DNA from: Arenibacter latericius DSM 15913
Lineage (GTDB): Bacteria > Bacteroidota > Bacteroidia > Flavobacteriales > Flavobacteriaceae
NCBI RefSeq assembly: GCF_000424985.1
Contig: NZ_AUKX01000004.1
Location: 62,001-126,000 of the forward strand
Length of the DNA stretch: 64,000 bases
Direction: 5' to 3'
Shown here one piece after another: positions 35,080 through 43,075 of this stretch (position 1 is the stretch's first letter; each line of letters opens with the position of its first letter). A program made the translations under genes and the position numbers. The notes below the pieces were generated by a model. It was given only the letters and a program-made list of their open reading frames with translations. It was not told where the DNA came from and searched no databases.

Positions 35080-36127
35080 TACCAGAATAGTAAGTGTTAC
35101 CAAAGTTTTACCTAGGTATAGTAGAGAAACCAAGGACATATTGCCCCTGGTTGAAGGGTGGTTGCATGAGCAAGAGGATCGATTTAAACGGAAAATCGTA
35201 AAAATTTTTGAGGGAGCAGCAGTAGATAGACGGTATAGTATAATGAGTCCGGAAGAGGTATTTACAGCAACCTCTTTTGAAGATAAGAACAATATATACG
35301 TTCGTGAGGTTAAAAAAATGGGAAGCCAGGCGCTACAAAAAGCCCTGACAGAAAGTAATTGGGATGCTAGTAGTATAGATTTTATTATAACGGTGAGTTG
35401 CACGGGTATAATGATTCCCTCACTGGATGCCTATCTTATAAATTCGCTTTCCCTTAGAAAAGATGTAGTTAGGTTACCAGTTACTGAAATGGGGTGTGCC
35501 GCCGGAATTTCGGGTTTAATCTATGCTCATAATTTCTTGAAATCTAATCCCGGAAAAAGAGCTGCTATTGTAGCTGTGGAAAGTCCAACCGCCACATTCC
35601 AGCTTACCGACTTTTCTATGGCTAATATGGTAAGTGCTGCAATTTTTGGTGACGGAGCAGCCTGTGTATTATTATCTTCAGAGGAATATGCAGTGGGGCC
35701 TCGTATTGTAGGTGAGGGGATGTATCATTTTAATAATTCTACTCAATTAATGGGTTTTAACCTTACTAATTCTGGGTTAAAAATGATTTTAGATCCTGCG
35801 GTACCAGAAACTATTGCAGCTCATTTTCCAGATATTATTCATCCATTTCTAAATGAGCTGGGGAGTAATATTGAAAGGGTAGAGCATTTAATTTTTCATC
35901 CAGGAGGAAGAAAGATTGTGGAGACTGTAGAGCAGTTGTTCGGAAAAATGGGAAAGAATATTGACGATACCAGAGAAACCCTCCGTCGATATGGAAATAT
36001 GAGTAGCGCCACAGTTTTGTACGTTTTAGAGCGCTTTATGGAAAAGAATATTCCCGCGGGGGAGCAAGGGCTAATGTTAAGTTTTGGCCCAGGTTTTTCA
36101 GCTCAGCGGGTGCTTTTAGAATGGTAG
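35072..36127 (+). CDS. Type III polyketide synthase (chalcone/stilbene synthase family)
   Basis: Homodimeric thiolase-fold enzyme that condenses malonyl units on an acyl starter and cyclises the chain. In 351 residues the catalytic triad is intact: Cys142 (TEMGCAAGISGL), His276 (LIFHPGGRK) and Asn309 (YGNMSSATVLYVL), with the gatekeeper loop LSFGPGFSAQ near the C-terminus. Sequence features resemble bacterial alkylresorcinol/alkylpyrone synthases more than plant-type enzymes. Starter is probably a long or modified acyl group on the operon's own ACP or its CoA form. It overlaps the methyltransferase by 8 bp and precedes FabZ- and FabF-like genes. Confidence 0.95.
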   Translation: MTNTRIVSVTKVLPRYSRETKDILPLVEGWLHEQEDRFKRKIVKIFEGAAVDRRYSIMSPEEVFTATSFEDKNNIYVREVKKMGSQALQKALTESNWDASSIDFIITVSCTGIMIPSLDAYLINSLSLRKDVVRLPVTEMGCAAGISGLIYAHNFLKSNPGKRAAIVAVESPTATFQLTDFSMANMVSAAIFGDGAACVLLSSEEYAVGPRIVGEGMYHFNNSTQLMGFNLTNSGLKMILDPAVPETIAAHFPDIIHPFLNELGSNIERVEHLIFHPGGRKIVETVEQLFGKMGKNIDDTRETLRRYGNMSSATVLYVLERFMEKNIPAGEQGLMLSFGPGFSAQRVLLEW

Positions 36128-36192
36128 GTTTATTTCATTACAGAAACATTAAAATAGACGTTGTTGGTAGTTAAATGATTTAAAATTAGAAT

Positions 36193-36639
36193 ATGAGTTT
36201 ACAGCATATCTTAGCGAAACTTCCTTACTCGAAGCCATTTTTATATGTAGACTCGCTAATAGAGATTAATGAAAATTATGCGGAAGGTTCTTATTCCTTT
36301 AAGGAAGATGAATTTTTTTACCAAGGTCATTTTACAGGGCATCCGGTAACGCCTGGTGTAATTTTAACAGAGTGTTGCGCTCAGATTGGCCTAGTAGCTC
36401 TTGGAATCTTTTTATTAGAAAAAGAGGGCGCAAGTTTAAAAAATGTAAAAATTGCTATGAGTAGTAGTCAAATGGAATTTTACTTACCTGTATATCCATT
36501 AGAATTAGTAACTGTAAAATCCGAAAAGGTTTACTTCCGATTCCAAAAATTAAAATGTGAGGTAAAAATGTATAATTCCCTAGGAAAATTAGTCTGTAAA
36601 GGTAGCCTGTCTGGAATGCTTAAAAAAGAAACACCATGA
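36193..36639 (+). CDS. FabZ-like 3-hydroxyacyl-ACP dehydratase of the PKS operon
   Basis: A 148-residue hot-dog-fold dehydratase. The active-site strand reads QGHFTGHPVTPGVILTECCA (about residues 44-62), with catalytic His46 and Glu60 as in FabZ (GHFPxxPxxPGVLxxE). It would dehydrate 3-hydroxyacyl-ACP during chain extension. The flavobacterial housekeeping FabZ is normally fused to LpxC, so this stand-alone copy is probably dedicated to the cluster. A 65-bp gap follows the polyketide synthase, the largest gap in the operon; a 4-bp overlap links it to the ketosynthase. Confidence 0.9.
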   Translation: MSLQHILAKLPYSKPFLYVDSLIEINENYAEGSYSFKEDEFFYQGHFTGHPVTPGVILTECCAQIGLVALGIFLLEKEGASLKNVKIAMSSSQMEFYLPVYPLELVTVKSEKVYFRFQKLKCEVKMYNSLGKLVCKGSLSGMLKKETP

Positions 36640-37913
36640 AAGGTAGAGTCGTTATTACGGGTTTAGGGGTCTGTGCTCCAAATGGAGTGGGACTTTCCAA
36701 CTTCTCTCACAGCCTAAGCTTTGGTATAAGTGGTATTCGTTTTCATCAACAATTAGCAGACTTAGGTTTTGGATGCCAAATTGCAGGAAAACCTGAAATA
36801 ACTGATCTTCAGATGGACACTTATTTTTCGCCTTTAGAGCGTAAAGGATTAAATAGCAGTGGTTTGGTATATGGCGTTATGGCTGGGACGGATGCTTGGG
36901 GAGATGCCGGATTTAAACCAATGGGGAAGGATCATCCAGACTGGGATAGTGGGATTATTTTTGGAACCGGTATTCTAGGGACCGATAAATTTAGAGAGTC
37001 AATTTATCTTATAGATAATAAAAAAACACGCCGATTAGGAAGTACGTCAGTAATGCAAACCATGGCTAGTGGGATAAGTGCTTATTTAGGTGGAAAATTA
37101 GGGTTAGGTAACCAAATTACAACTAACTCATCGGCCTGTGCAACTGGTACAGAAGCTATTATTCTTGGAATGGAGCGTATTAGATCTGGAAAGGCTAAGG
37201 TAATGTTAGTAGGGAGTTGTAGTGACAGTGGGCCTTATATATGGGGCGGATTTGATGCCATGCGTATTCTACCCACACAATATAATAATGATCCCATGAG
37301 AGCGAGTAGGCCAATGAGTGCTACTGCTGCAGGATTTGTTCCTGGAAGTGGAGCAGGGGCTTTGGTGTTAGAATCTTTAGAGCATGCTATGGCGAGAGGA
37401 GCTACCATTTATGCTGAAGTATTAGGTGGGGCTGTTAATAGTGGCGGACAAAGAGGTAATGGTAGTATGACTGCCCCTAATAGTGAGGCGGTACAACGGT
37501 GTATTAAAGAGGCTCTTTCCGATGCTAAAGTAATATATAAAGAGGTAGATGTAATTAACGGGCATCTTACAGCAACTTCTAAAGATGCCGAGGAAATTAA
37601 GAACTGGAGTGAAGCACTAGGACGATCGGGTAAGGACTTTCCCTATATCAACGCTACTAAGGCGCTAATTGGTCATTGCTTGGCAGCTTCGGGTAGTGTA
37701 GAGGCCGTTGCTAGTATTCTACAATTTAAAGAGGGAAAGGTTTTTGGAAATAATAATTGCAGTGATTTACACCCAGAAATATTAAAAATAGTGGATGAAT
37801 CCAAAATTCCATTAAAAACTATATCATATAACTCAAATATTATAGCTAAAGCTAGTTTTGGTTTTGGCGACGTTAATGCTTGCGTTATATTTAAGGCTTA
37901 TAAACCTAATTAA
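36636..37913 (+). CDS. FabF-like beta-ketoacyl-ACP synthase of the PKS operon
   Basis: A 425-residue decarboxylating ketosynthase. The Cys-His-His triad is intact: Cys168 (NSSACATGTEA), His310 (INGHLTATSKDAEE) and His347 (ATKALIGHCLAASG), with Lys342 in the same region. It extends acyl-ACP chains with malonyl-ACP. The N-terminus VVITGLGVCAPNGVGLSNF is the usual KAS II opening. Being next to a dedicated ACP and dehydratase, it probably builds or modifies the starter chain used by the type III synthase; no ketoreductase is present, so FabG from primary metabolism may be borrowed. Confidence 0.93.
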   Translation: MKGRVVITGLGVCAPNGVGLSNFSHSLSFGISGIRFHQQLADLGFGCQIAGKPEITDLQMDTYFSPLERKGLNSSGLVYGVMAGTDAWGDAGFKPMGKDHPDWDSGIIFGTGILGTDKFRESIYLIDNKKTRRLGSTSVMQTMASGISAYLGGKLGLGNQITTNSSACATGTEAIILGMERIRSGKAKVMLVGSCSDSGPYIWGGFDAMRILPTQYNNDPMRASRPMSATAAGFVPGSGAGALVLESLEHAMARGATIYAEVLGGAVNSGGQRGNGSMTAPNSEAVQRCIKEALSDAKVIYKEVDVINGHLTATSKDAEEIKNWSEALGRSGKDFPYINATKALIGHCLAASGSVEAVASILQFKEGKVFGNNNCSDLHPEILKIVDESKIPLKTISYNSNIIAKASFGFGDVNACVIFKAYKPN

Positions 37914-37915
37914 TT

Positions 37916-38167
37916 ATGACCAACCAATCTCATTACGAAATTTTAAAAGAGATCGTTAAAATATATTTACCCGAAGATGTATCCGTTTCGGATATTACAG
38001 AAGAGAGTAATTTTACATCAGAGCTTAATATTAACTCCGCTAATTTGGTCGATATTATTTTGGACGTAGAAGATGCGTTTGGGATAACCTTGGAAAACCA
38101 GGATATGGATCAGATGAAAACAGTTAAAGATGCTTTAAGAATTGTAGAACAAAAGTTAGTCGAATAA
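37916..38167 (+). CDS. Dedicated acyl carrier protein
   Basis: An 83-residue carrier protein with the 4'-phosphopantetheine site at Ser41 in ELNINSANLVDIILDVEDAF; housekeeping ACPs have DSLDT-type surroundings, so NSANL marks a specialised copy. The helix II and III region (about 40-80) fits the four-helix fold. It begins 2 bp after the ketosynthase stop, the last gene in the operon. It should shuttle the growing chain between the ketosynthase, the dehydratase and possibly the type III synthase. Confidence 0.93.
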   Translation: MTNQSHYEILKEIVKIYLPEDVSVSDITEESNFTSELNINSANLVDIILDVEDAFGITLENQDMDQMKTVKDALRIVEQKLVE

Positions 38168-38173
38168 AGATTA

Positions 38174-39127
38174 TTACACCTTTTCATGTTCTTGGTTACT
38201 TGGAATTAATAAAGACGCCACCATGCCTCCAATCAATGATACCGATATAACCGTAAGGGAAACCCATTCAGGAATATCAATATGATGAGAAAATAACATC
38301 TTTAATCCAACAAAGGCCAATATTACTACAAGGCTATAATTAATAAATCTAAATTTTTCTAGCATCCTAGAAATAAGAAAATACATAGATCGAAGGCCTA
38401 AAATGGCAAAAATATTAGAACTAAATACAATAAATGGGTCGGCCGTAATTGCCAAAATAGCAGGTATACTATCTAGTGCAAAAAGTATATCTGTTAATTC
38501 TATAATTACAAGAGCGACAAATAGAGGAGTGGCCGCTTTTATTCCCATACGTTTTATAAAAAACTTGTGCCCGTCAATTTTGGAAGTAATGGGATAGAGC
38601 TTTTTAAGCTGTTTAAATATTAAGGAAGATTTAGGATCGAACTTACTTTCGTCTGAGCGTAGCATTTTGAACGCCGTATATAAAAGAAAAACACCAAATA
38701 CATAAATGATCCATTCAAATTTGTTGATTAAGGCTACACCAAAGACTATCATTAGCGCCCTAAAAACAATGGCACCTAATATGCCCCAAAATAGAACCCG
38801 ATGCTGATATAATGCCGGAATTTTAAAGGAAGAAAATATTACTGCAATCACAAAAACATTGTCTATACTTAAAGATAGCTCAATGAGATAGCCAGTAATA
38901 TATTTAAGAACGGCTGCACTGGGGGTTAGTCCAGTGGGATTCGCAATAGTCCCGGTATTAAATAGCCAATAGATTATCCCGCTAAAACTAAAAGCTACCA
39001 GTACCCATATAGCGGTCCATATCCCAGCTTCCTTGGATTTTATTACATGGTCGTTTTTATGAAAAACTCCTAAATCTAGAGCTAGGAAAATAATAATAAG
39101 CCCAATAAAAGCACCCCAAACCAACAT
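38174..39127 (-). CDS. TerC/Alx-family integral membrane protein
   Basis: A 317-residue inner-membrane protein with about nine hydrophobic segments. It carries the TerC signatures: ALDLGVFHKNDHVI (about 16-29), ELSLSIDNVFVIAVIFSSFK (about 87-106) with the S-x-D-N pair in a membrane helix, and ELTDILFALDSIPAILAITA (about 209-228) with a second D-S-I-P pair. Members are linked to Mn(II) export (Alx, MeeF/MeeY) and tellurite resistance. Length suits the Alx-type class. It converges with the ACP gene: only 6 bp separate the two stops, with no obvious terminator. Confidence 0.9.
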   Translation of the reverse strand: MLVWGAFIGLIIIFLALDLGVFHKNDHVIKSKEAGIWTAIWVLVAFSFSGIIYWLFNTGTIANPTGLTPSAAVLKYITGYLIELSLSIDNVFVIAVIFSSFKIPALYQHRVLFWGILGAIVFRALMIVFGVALINKFEWIIYVFGVFLLYTAFKMLRSDESKFDPKSSLIFKQLKKLYPITSKIDGHKFFIKRMGIKAATPLFVALVIIELTDILFALDSIPAILAITADPFIVFSSNIFAILGLRSMYFLISRMLEKFRFINYSLVVILAFVGLKMLFSHHIDIPEWVSLTVISVSLIGGMVASLLIPSNQEHEKV

Positions 39128-39290
39128 GTGATTATATGTTTAACTTACACAAATGTAGCTATCTTTTTAATTCAAAATACAACTAAATATATGTAGGTTA
39201 ATATTGACGTATAATTCGTTTTAAGCGGATTTATATTTAGAGATTTTTTTCGAAAGAAGTGGTTAAATTTATCTAAATGAGTGAAGAAAA

Positions 39291-39330
39291 AAATACCCCG
39301 AAAACGACTAGTTGCGCTTTCGGGGTATTT
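39291..39330 (-). terminator. Terminator of the hibernation-factor gene
   Basis: AAATACCCCGAAA (39291-39303) pairs with TTTCGGGGTATTT (39318-39330), 13 bp, followed on the minus strand by a T-run. It lies 24 bp after the stop at 39355. Confidence 0.9.
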
Positions 39331-39354
39331 ATCTTTATAAATGTTTAATGATAT

Positions 39355-39654
39355 TTAATGAGTTCTAAGTTTGCCTTTTCTTTTTTCCAATTGTCTTTCC
39401 AAATCTTCAATGGAATCCGCTATGGACATTTCAAATTTGGTGCTATTGGTTTCAGAGAATAATAATGGTCCTGGGGCGCTTAATTTAATACTGCATATAA
39501 ACCCCTTATTTGATGCGTTATTTTCCTTTTTTAGAAAAACATCAGCACGCACAATAAAATCGTATTTATCCTCTAATTTCTCTAGTTTTTTAGTAGCCAA
39601 CTCCTCTAATCGAGCGCTAGCTTTTACATCAACATACTCAAAATTGATATTCAT
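39355..39654 (-). CDS. hpf: Ribosome hibernation-promoting factor / RaiA-type, short form
   Basis: A 99-residue protein of the HPF/YfiA fold: MNINFEYVDVKASARLEELA at the start, then KKLEKLEDKYDFIVRADVFL and the C-terminal SIADSIEDLERQLEKRKGKL (about 80-99), the sigma-54-modulation-like signature. Only the N-terminal domain is present (about 100 residues), so it is the short type that binds the 30S decoding region. Binding partner and growth phase are inferred from the family. A terminator closes the single-gene unit. Confidence 0.92.
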   Translation of the reverse strand: MNINFEYVDVKASARLEELATKKLEKLEDKYDFIVRADVFLKKENNASNKGFICSIKLSAPGPLLFSETNSTKFEMSIADSIEDLERQLEKRKGKLRTH

Positions 39655-39760
39655 ATATCTCTAGTTTAATAATTAGTCACTCTATATTTTAATCTCTAAT
39701 TCTTAAAAATTAAGATAGTCTTTATTTTTGTGAAACCAAAGAAAAAATATTTGTAAGATT

Positions 39761-41317
39761 TTACAACCCTCCCTTTCTAGTAGGAGAACGTTGCTCTGGC
39801 CAGGTTCTCTGAATTCCAGTTTTAAAATCAGTTGGTAGGACTATTTTTTCTCTAGAAGTGGTGTTAGGGTCCTCACTAGCCATATAAGCTAAGATTGCAG
39901 TAAGGATTACGTTGTTTCTAACATCATCAAAAACAATCTTATCATAGGTGTCTAAATTGGTATGCCAAGTATAGTTCCAATACGCCCAGTTTAAAGCTGT
40001 AAGATTAAAAGCAGGAGCACCAGCAGCAATAAAAGAAGCATTATCAGATCCACCTGTAGCAGGGGAACCTGGGAAGTTAGTCTCTATATGATCCGTAACA
40101 TCTTTAGGTACAGCAGACAACCATCTAGTAAGATAATCGTAAGAGTTTAAGAATCCGGCGCCATTCATATTTACTACTCTACCTGTTCCATTATCTTGGT
40201 TAAAAACAGCTTGAATATTATTTACTATTTCTGGGTGGTCTTCTACAAATGCTCTAGAACCGTTAAGTCCTTGCTCTTCACTTCCCCAAAGGCCTACTAT
40301 GATAGTTCTTTTTGGATTAGGGTATAATTTCTTAAGAATTCTCGCAGCTTCCATCATCACTAAAGTTCCAGTACCATTATCTGTTGCGCCAGTACCTCCA
40401 TCCCAAGAATCGAAATGTGCTGATAAAATTACGTACTCCTCAGGTTTTTCGGTTCCTTTTATAGTAGCTATAGTATTAAATGCAGGAACAGCTCCCAAAT
40501 CTTTAGATTGGGCAACGATTTTAATTTCTGGTTTGCTACCGTATTCTACTAAGCGGTATAGCATGGTATAGTCCTCTAAAGACAAGTCTACAGTTGGTAT
40601 TTTTTTGGTGCTAGCACTAAATATTTTGTTGGCACCAAAACCTCTAGACCAATAAGAAGTTACAATCCCTAGAGCACCTGCTTTTTCTAAGGCTTCTGGA
40701 AGAGTACGTCTGTTGTATCCAATTCTACTCATATTTTCTCTCCACTCTTGCTCTTGAAGCCTACGGTCTTCCTTCATTTTTTCGAAAGAAGCTTCGGTAG
40801 CAAACTCCTCCCAATTGTAATCGGGACGCCCAGTGGGTTGTTTCATATTAATCATCACTAATTTCCCTTTCACAGAAGGAAGCCATTCCTCAAATTGAGC
40901 GGCATTCTCTACGGTTGGTAATACTACCAACTCCCCGGTAACCCCTTTTTTTCCAGTGCTTGGGCTCCAAGCTAGTTGGGTGCCTTTTAAACTTTGTATT
41001 CTAGGATGTACCATATCGATATGGGTGATTCCTCTATCCCATCCGCGCCATTCTCCCCATTGTTCATTTTCGGCAGGGATTCCCCATTCTTTATATTTGG
41101 CAATAGCCCAATCCCCAGCTTGCTGCATTTGTGGGGTTCCAACCAATCTAGGTCCAATAACATCTAACATTTCATGAGCTAGGGATTCTAGTTGGGAGTT
41201 TTCATTGGCCTCCTTCACCATACTTTCAATCAGTTGTTTGTCTACTTGCGCAATGGCAAATTGGCCTATTGCTAGACCAACAATGGTAAGAAACGATGTA
41301 ATTCTCTTCATTTTCAA
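39761..41317 (-). CDS. Secreted M28-family metallopeptidase with PA domain
   Basis: A 518-residue exported peptidase. Signal peptide MKMKRITSFLTIVGLAIGQF followed by AIAQ; an in-frame ATG at codon 3 is an alternative start. A PA-type insert domain covers about residues 125-270 (GVTGELVVLPTVENAAQFEE, then KGKLVMINM). The M28 catalytic domain (about 285-490) shows two-zinc ligands in ILSAHFDSWDGG and GATDNGTG, the bridging EE in WGSEEQGLNGS, Asp in FNQDNGTG and His in TWHTNLDTYD. Likely an aminopeptidase or carboxypeptidase of the periplasm, releasing amino acids from peptides. Single gene with no clear partner. Confidence 0.93.
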   Translation of the reverse strand: MKMKRITSFLTIVGLAIGQFAIAQVDKQLIESMVKEANENSQLESLAHEMLDVIGPRLVGTPQMQQAGDWAIAKYKEWGIPAENEQWGEWRGWDRGITHIDMVHPRIQSLKGTQLAWSPSTGKKGVTGELVVLPTVENAAQFEEWLPSVKGKLVMINMKQPTGRPDYNWEEFATEASFEKMKEDRRLQEQEWRENMSRIGYNRRTLPEALEKAGALGIVTSYWSRGFGANKIFSASTKKIPTVDLSLEDYTMLYRLVEYGSKPEIKIVAQSKDLGAVPAFNTIATIKGTEKPEEYVILSAHFDSWDGGTGATDNGTGTLVMMEAARILKKLYPNPKRTIIVGLWGSEEQGLNGSRAFVEDHPEIVNNIQAVFNQDNGTGRVVNMNGAGFLNSYDYLTRWLSAVPKDVTDHIETNFPGSPATGGSDNASFIAAGAPAFNLTALNWAYWNYTWHTNLDTYDKIVFDDVRNNVILTAILAYMASEDPNTTSREKIVLPTDFKTGIQRTWPEQRSPTRKGGL

Positions 41318-41348
41318 GGTTTTAATTGTTTTTGAGTTAATTAATATA

Positions 41349-41386
41349 TTAATGCCCGATGATTAGTATTAACCACCGGGCATTAA
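41349..41386 (-). terminator. Terminator of the M4 peptidase/inhibitor operon
   Basis: TTAATGCCCG (41349-41358) and CGGGCATTAA (41377-41386) form a 10-bp stem with an 18-base loop. The T tail on the minus strand is modest (TATATTAATT). Confidence 0.65.
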
Positions 41387-41485
41387 GTAATTCATTTTAT
41401 CAAAGAATAAGCAATCTAATTTTATAACTCTCCTATAAGCAGTCTTTTATAATTGGTGCTTAATAAAGAGTATAACACGGGTTGT

Positions 41486-41748
41486 TTATTTTTTAATAAT
41501 CGATTCGATAAACATACGAACTTCTTTAGGAATATCGAACTCTTCAAACTCATATTTATAGATATTTTCGTGGTCTATAAGTTTCAATTTGTAGTTAAAA
41601 GTGTCTCTTGCATTTATGTTTTTATCGGAATTCGTTTTTTGAAGACTTTGTAACAATTGGTTTTTTCCTCCTTATGTAGGTGGCGTTCTCCTTTATAGGT
41701 TTTGGGAATCCCAACAAAACCCCCTTCTATGGTAAGCTCATATTTCAT
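41486..41748 (-). pseudogene. Emfourin-type protealysin inhibitor gene, frameshifted
   Basis: Hidden from simple ORF search. On the minus strand an ATG at 41748-41746 overlaps the stop of the M4 peptidase (ATGA). Reading on gives MKYELTIEGGFVGIPKTYKG and continues to a KEEK segment, where a run of six A (GAGGAAAAAACC) breaks the frame. In the -1 frame the protein continues NQLLQSLQKTNSDKN, later YKYEFEEFDIPKEV, and ends FIESIIKK at TAA 41488-41486. With one more A the product would be about 87 residues, the size and opening GGF-x-G pattern of emfourin. As read, frame 0 stops after 44 codons. It may be a real loss, a homopolymer sequencing error, or slippage; see findings. Confidence 0.72.
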
Positions 41749-42761
41749 ACGTCACGTTTATTTATACCCACTATGGAAAAGCTATCTAAAATAGCGTTTT
41801 CAGCATTGGAACATACCTTTCCTTCTACCATCAATTCTTTAGTGACTTTTATTATAATGGTCAACATATCATTAAAATTTGCAGTGCGCCACAGTTGGTT
41901 AAGGGTACCAAACCATATTAGAGCACAATCGTTAATACCAATAGCCATACAGCTTAAATAAAATGCTCTATTGGGGATGCCTGAATTAATATGTACCCCA
42001 TAATTATCAGAGGATCCAATATAATAATTATCCATATGGTCTGGCTGACTGTCAAATTCATTGGCAGTCCCTGGTGCACTCATAGACCTAATAGCTTTTC
42101 CAGGAAAACCATCTGCTACAACAGTATCGCCAATAAGCCAATCTGCTTCCGAAATATCCTGTGCCAAGTAAAGTTGTTTTATAACAGTAGCAAATACATC
42201 AGAAAAATGTTCGTTTAGCGCCCCTGACTGTCCCTTATATTCTAAATTTCCCAAAAATTGTGTGATACCATGGGTGAGTTCATGAGCAACAACATCTATT
42301 CCTGCAGCAAAATTAGAAAACTGCACATCGTCGCCGTCCCCATAAGTAATTTCGTCACCATCCCAAAAGGCATTGTTATACGCTTTACCATAATGCACAT
42401 TGGAGATAATTGGCATCCCTTTACCATCTAAAGAATTTAAACCAAAAGTTTCTTTAAAATATTTTCTTACAAAACCAGAAAGTTCATAGGCATGGTTAGT
42501 GGTAGAATCTGCAACCTTAGCATCGCCTTCGCTTCTGGCCACTCTAACCTTTTGTCTGTATTCATTTAAACAATCGTAAACTATACGTTTTCCATTGCTC
42601 TCTTCATCTGTACGCTGTAGAAGATTGTTTATAGCCATATTTCTACTCTGCGCTATGCGTTGCGTTTCTAGAAGAGTACGTTTACAACTATTGTTGCCCA
42701 GTTTGGCCAACTGTTCTAAAATATAGGGTGGAACAATTGAACATAGATGTTTATGGCACAT
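41745..42761 (-). CDS. Protealysin-like M4 metallopeptidase
   Basis: A 338-residue thermolysin-family zinc peptidase of the protealysin type. It has no signal peptide; instead a short propeptide with the PPYILEQLAK signature (about 11-20). Catalytic residues: zinc ligands His160 and His164 in VVAHELTHGITQF, Glu161 as general base, Glu184 as third ligand in GALNEHFSDVFA, and active-site His257 in NYGVHINSGIPNRAFYL. The short (about 50-60 residue) propeptide and lack of export signal match protealysins, which act inside cells or are released by unknown routes. It overlaps by 4 bp the frameshifted inhibitor gene that follows it. Confidence 0.93.
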   Translation of the reverse strand: MCHKHLCSIVPPYILEQLAKLGNNSCKRTLLETQRIAQSRNMAINNLLQRTDEESNGKRIVYDCLNEYRQKVRVARSEGDAKVADSTTNHAYELSGFVRKYFKETFGLNSLDGKGMPIISNVHYGKAYNNAFWDGDEITYGDGDDVQFSNFAAGIDVVAHELTHGITQFLGNLEYKGQSGALNEHFSDVFATVIKQLYLAQDISEADWLIGDTVVADGFPGKAIRSMSAPGTANEFDSQPDHMDNYYIGSSDNYGVHINSGIPNRAFYLSCMAIGINDCALIWFGTLNQLWRTANFNDMLTIIIKVTKELMVEGKVCSNAENAILDSFSIVGINKRDV

Positions 42762-43075
42762 ATCTCATGGGTTTCAGATTAGTACTACAATTTAACTATC
42801 ATTTTATAATGAACCCAAATTTCTCTTACTATTTTAATGATTCATATAATTTTATTATTGGTTTTTTTGAAGAAAAACGCAATGACTCTGAATATTTAGA
42901 AAATGGAATTTGATTAAAAATTTTTACATTTTTTCGTTATTATGGTCAATTTTTAGGGAAGAGAAGTATAATTATGTTCCGTTTTTGCCTATTAAACCTA
43001 GTATTATAGCGGATTATTGGTGTTTGAGGAAAAATGTAGGTAAATTTAGCTTTACCTTTGGCGAAAATAATACGA
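42762..43075. other. Divergent spacer, no gene seen
   Basis: A 314-bp AT-rich region between the M4 peptidase start and the helicase start. One promoter element is visible at 43053-43060. A 61-residue plus-strand ORF overlapping the peptidase start has no family features and was not accepted. Confidence 0.5.
43053..43060 (+). promoter_or_regulatory. Bacteroidota -7 element of the DEAD-box helicase gene
   Basis: TACCTTTG matches TAnnTTTG exactly, with TTTG at 43023-43026 upstream (26-bp spacing, longer than usual). It lies just before the ATG at 43076 and overlaps a TTG that would otherwise be a candidate start, supporting the ATG. Confidence 0.5.

Noticed and set aside
41453-41653. Plus-strand 66-residue ORF in the peptidase/inhibitor region
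   Set aside because: Antisense to the frameshifted inhibitor gene, which has a much better protein match on the minus strand.
41640-41700. Classic programmed -1 slippery heptamer at the inhibitor frameshift
   Set aside because: A AAA AAC is present but in the destination frame and not the zero frame, and no downstream pseudoknot was seen; simple A-run loss or slippage is a better explanation.
42728-42913. 61-residue plus-strand ORF near the M4 peptidase start
   Set aside because: Overlaps the peptidase start antisense and is rich in Phe/Tyr/Asn, as expected for AT-rich noise.
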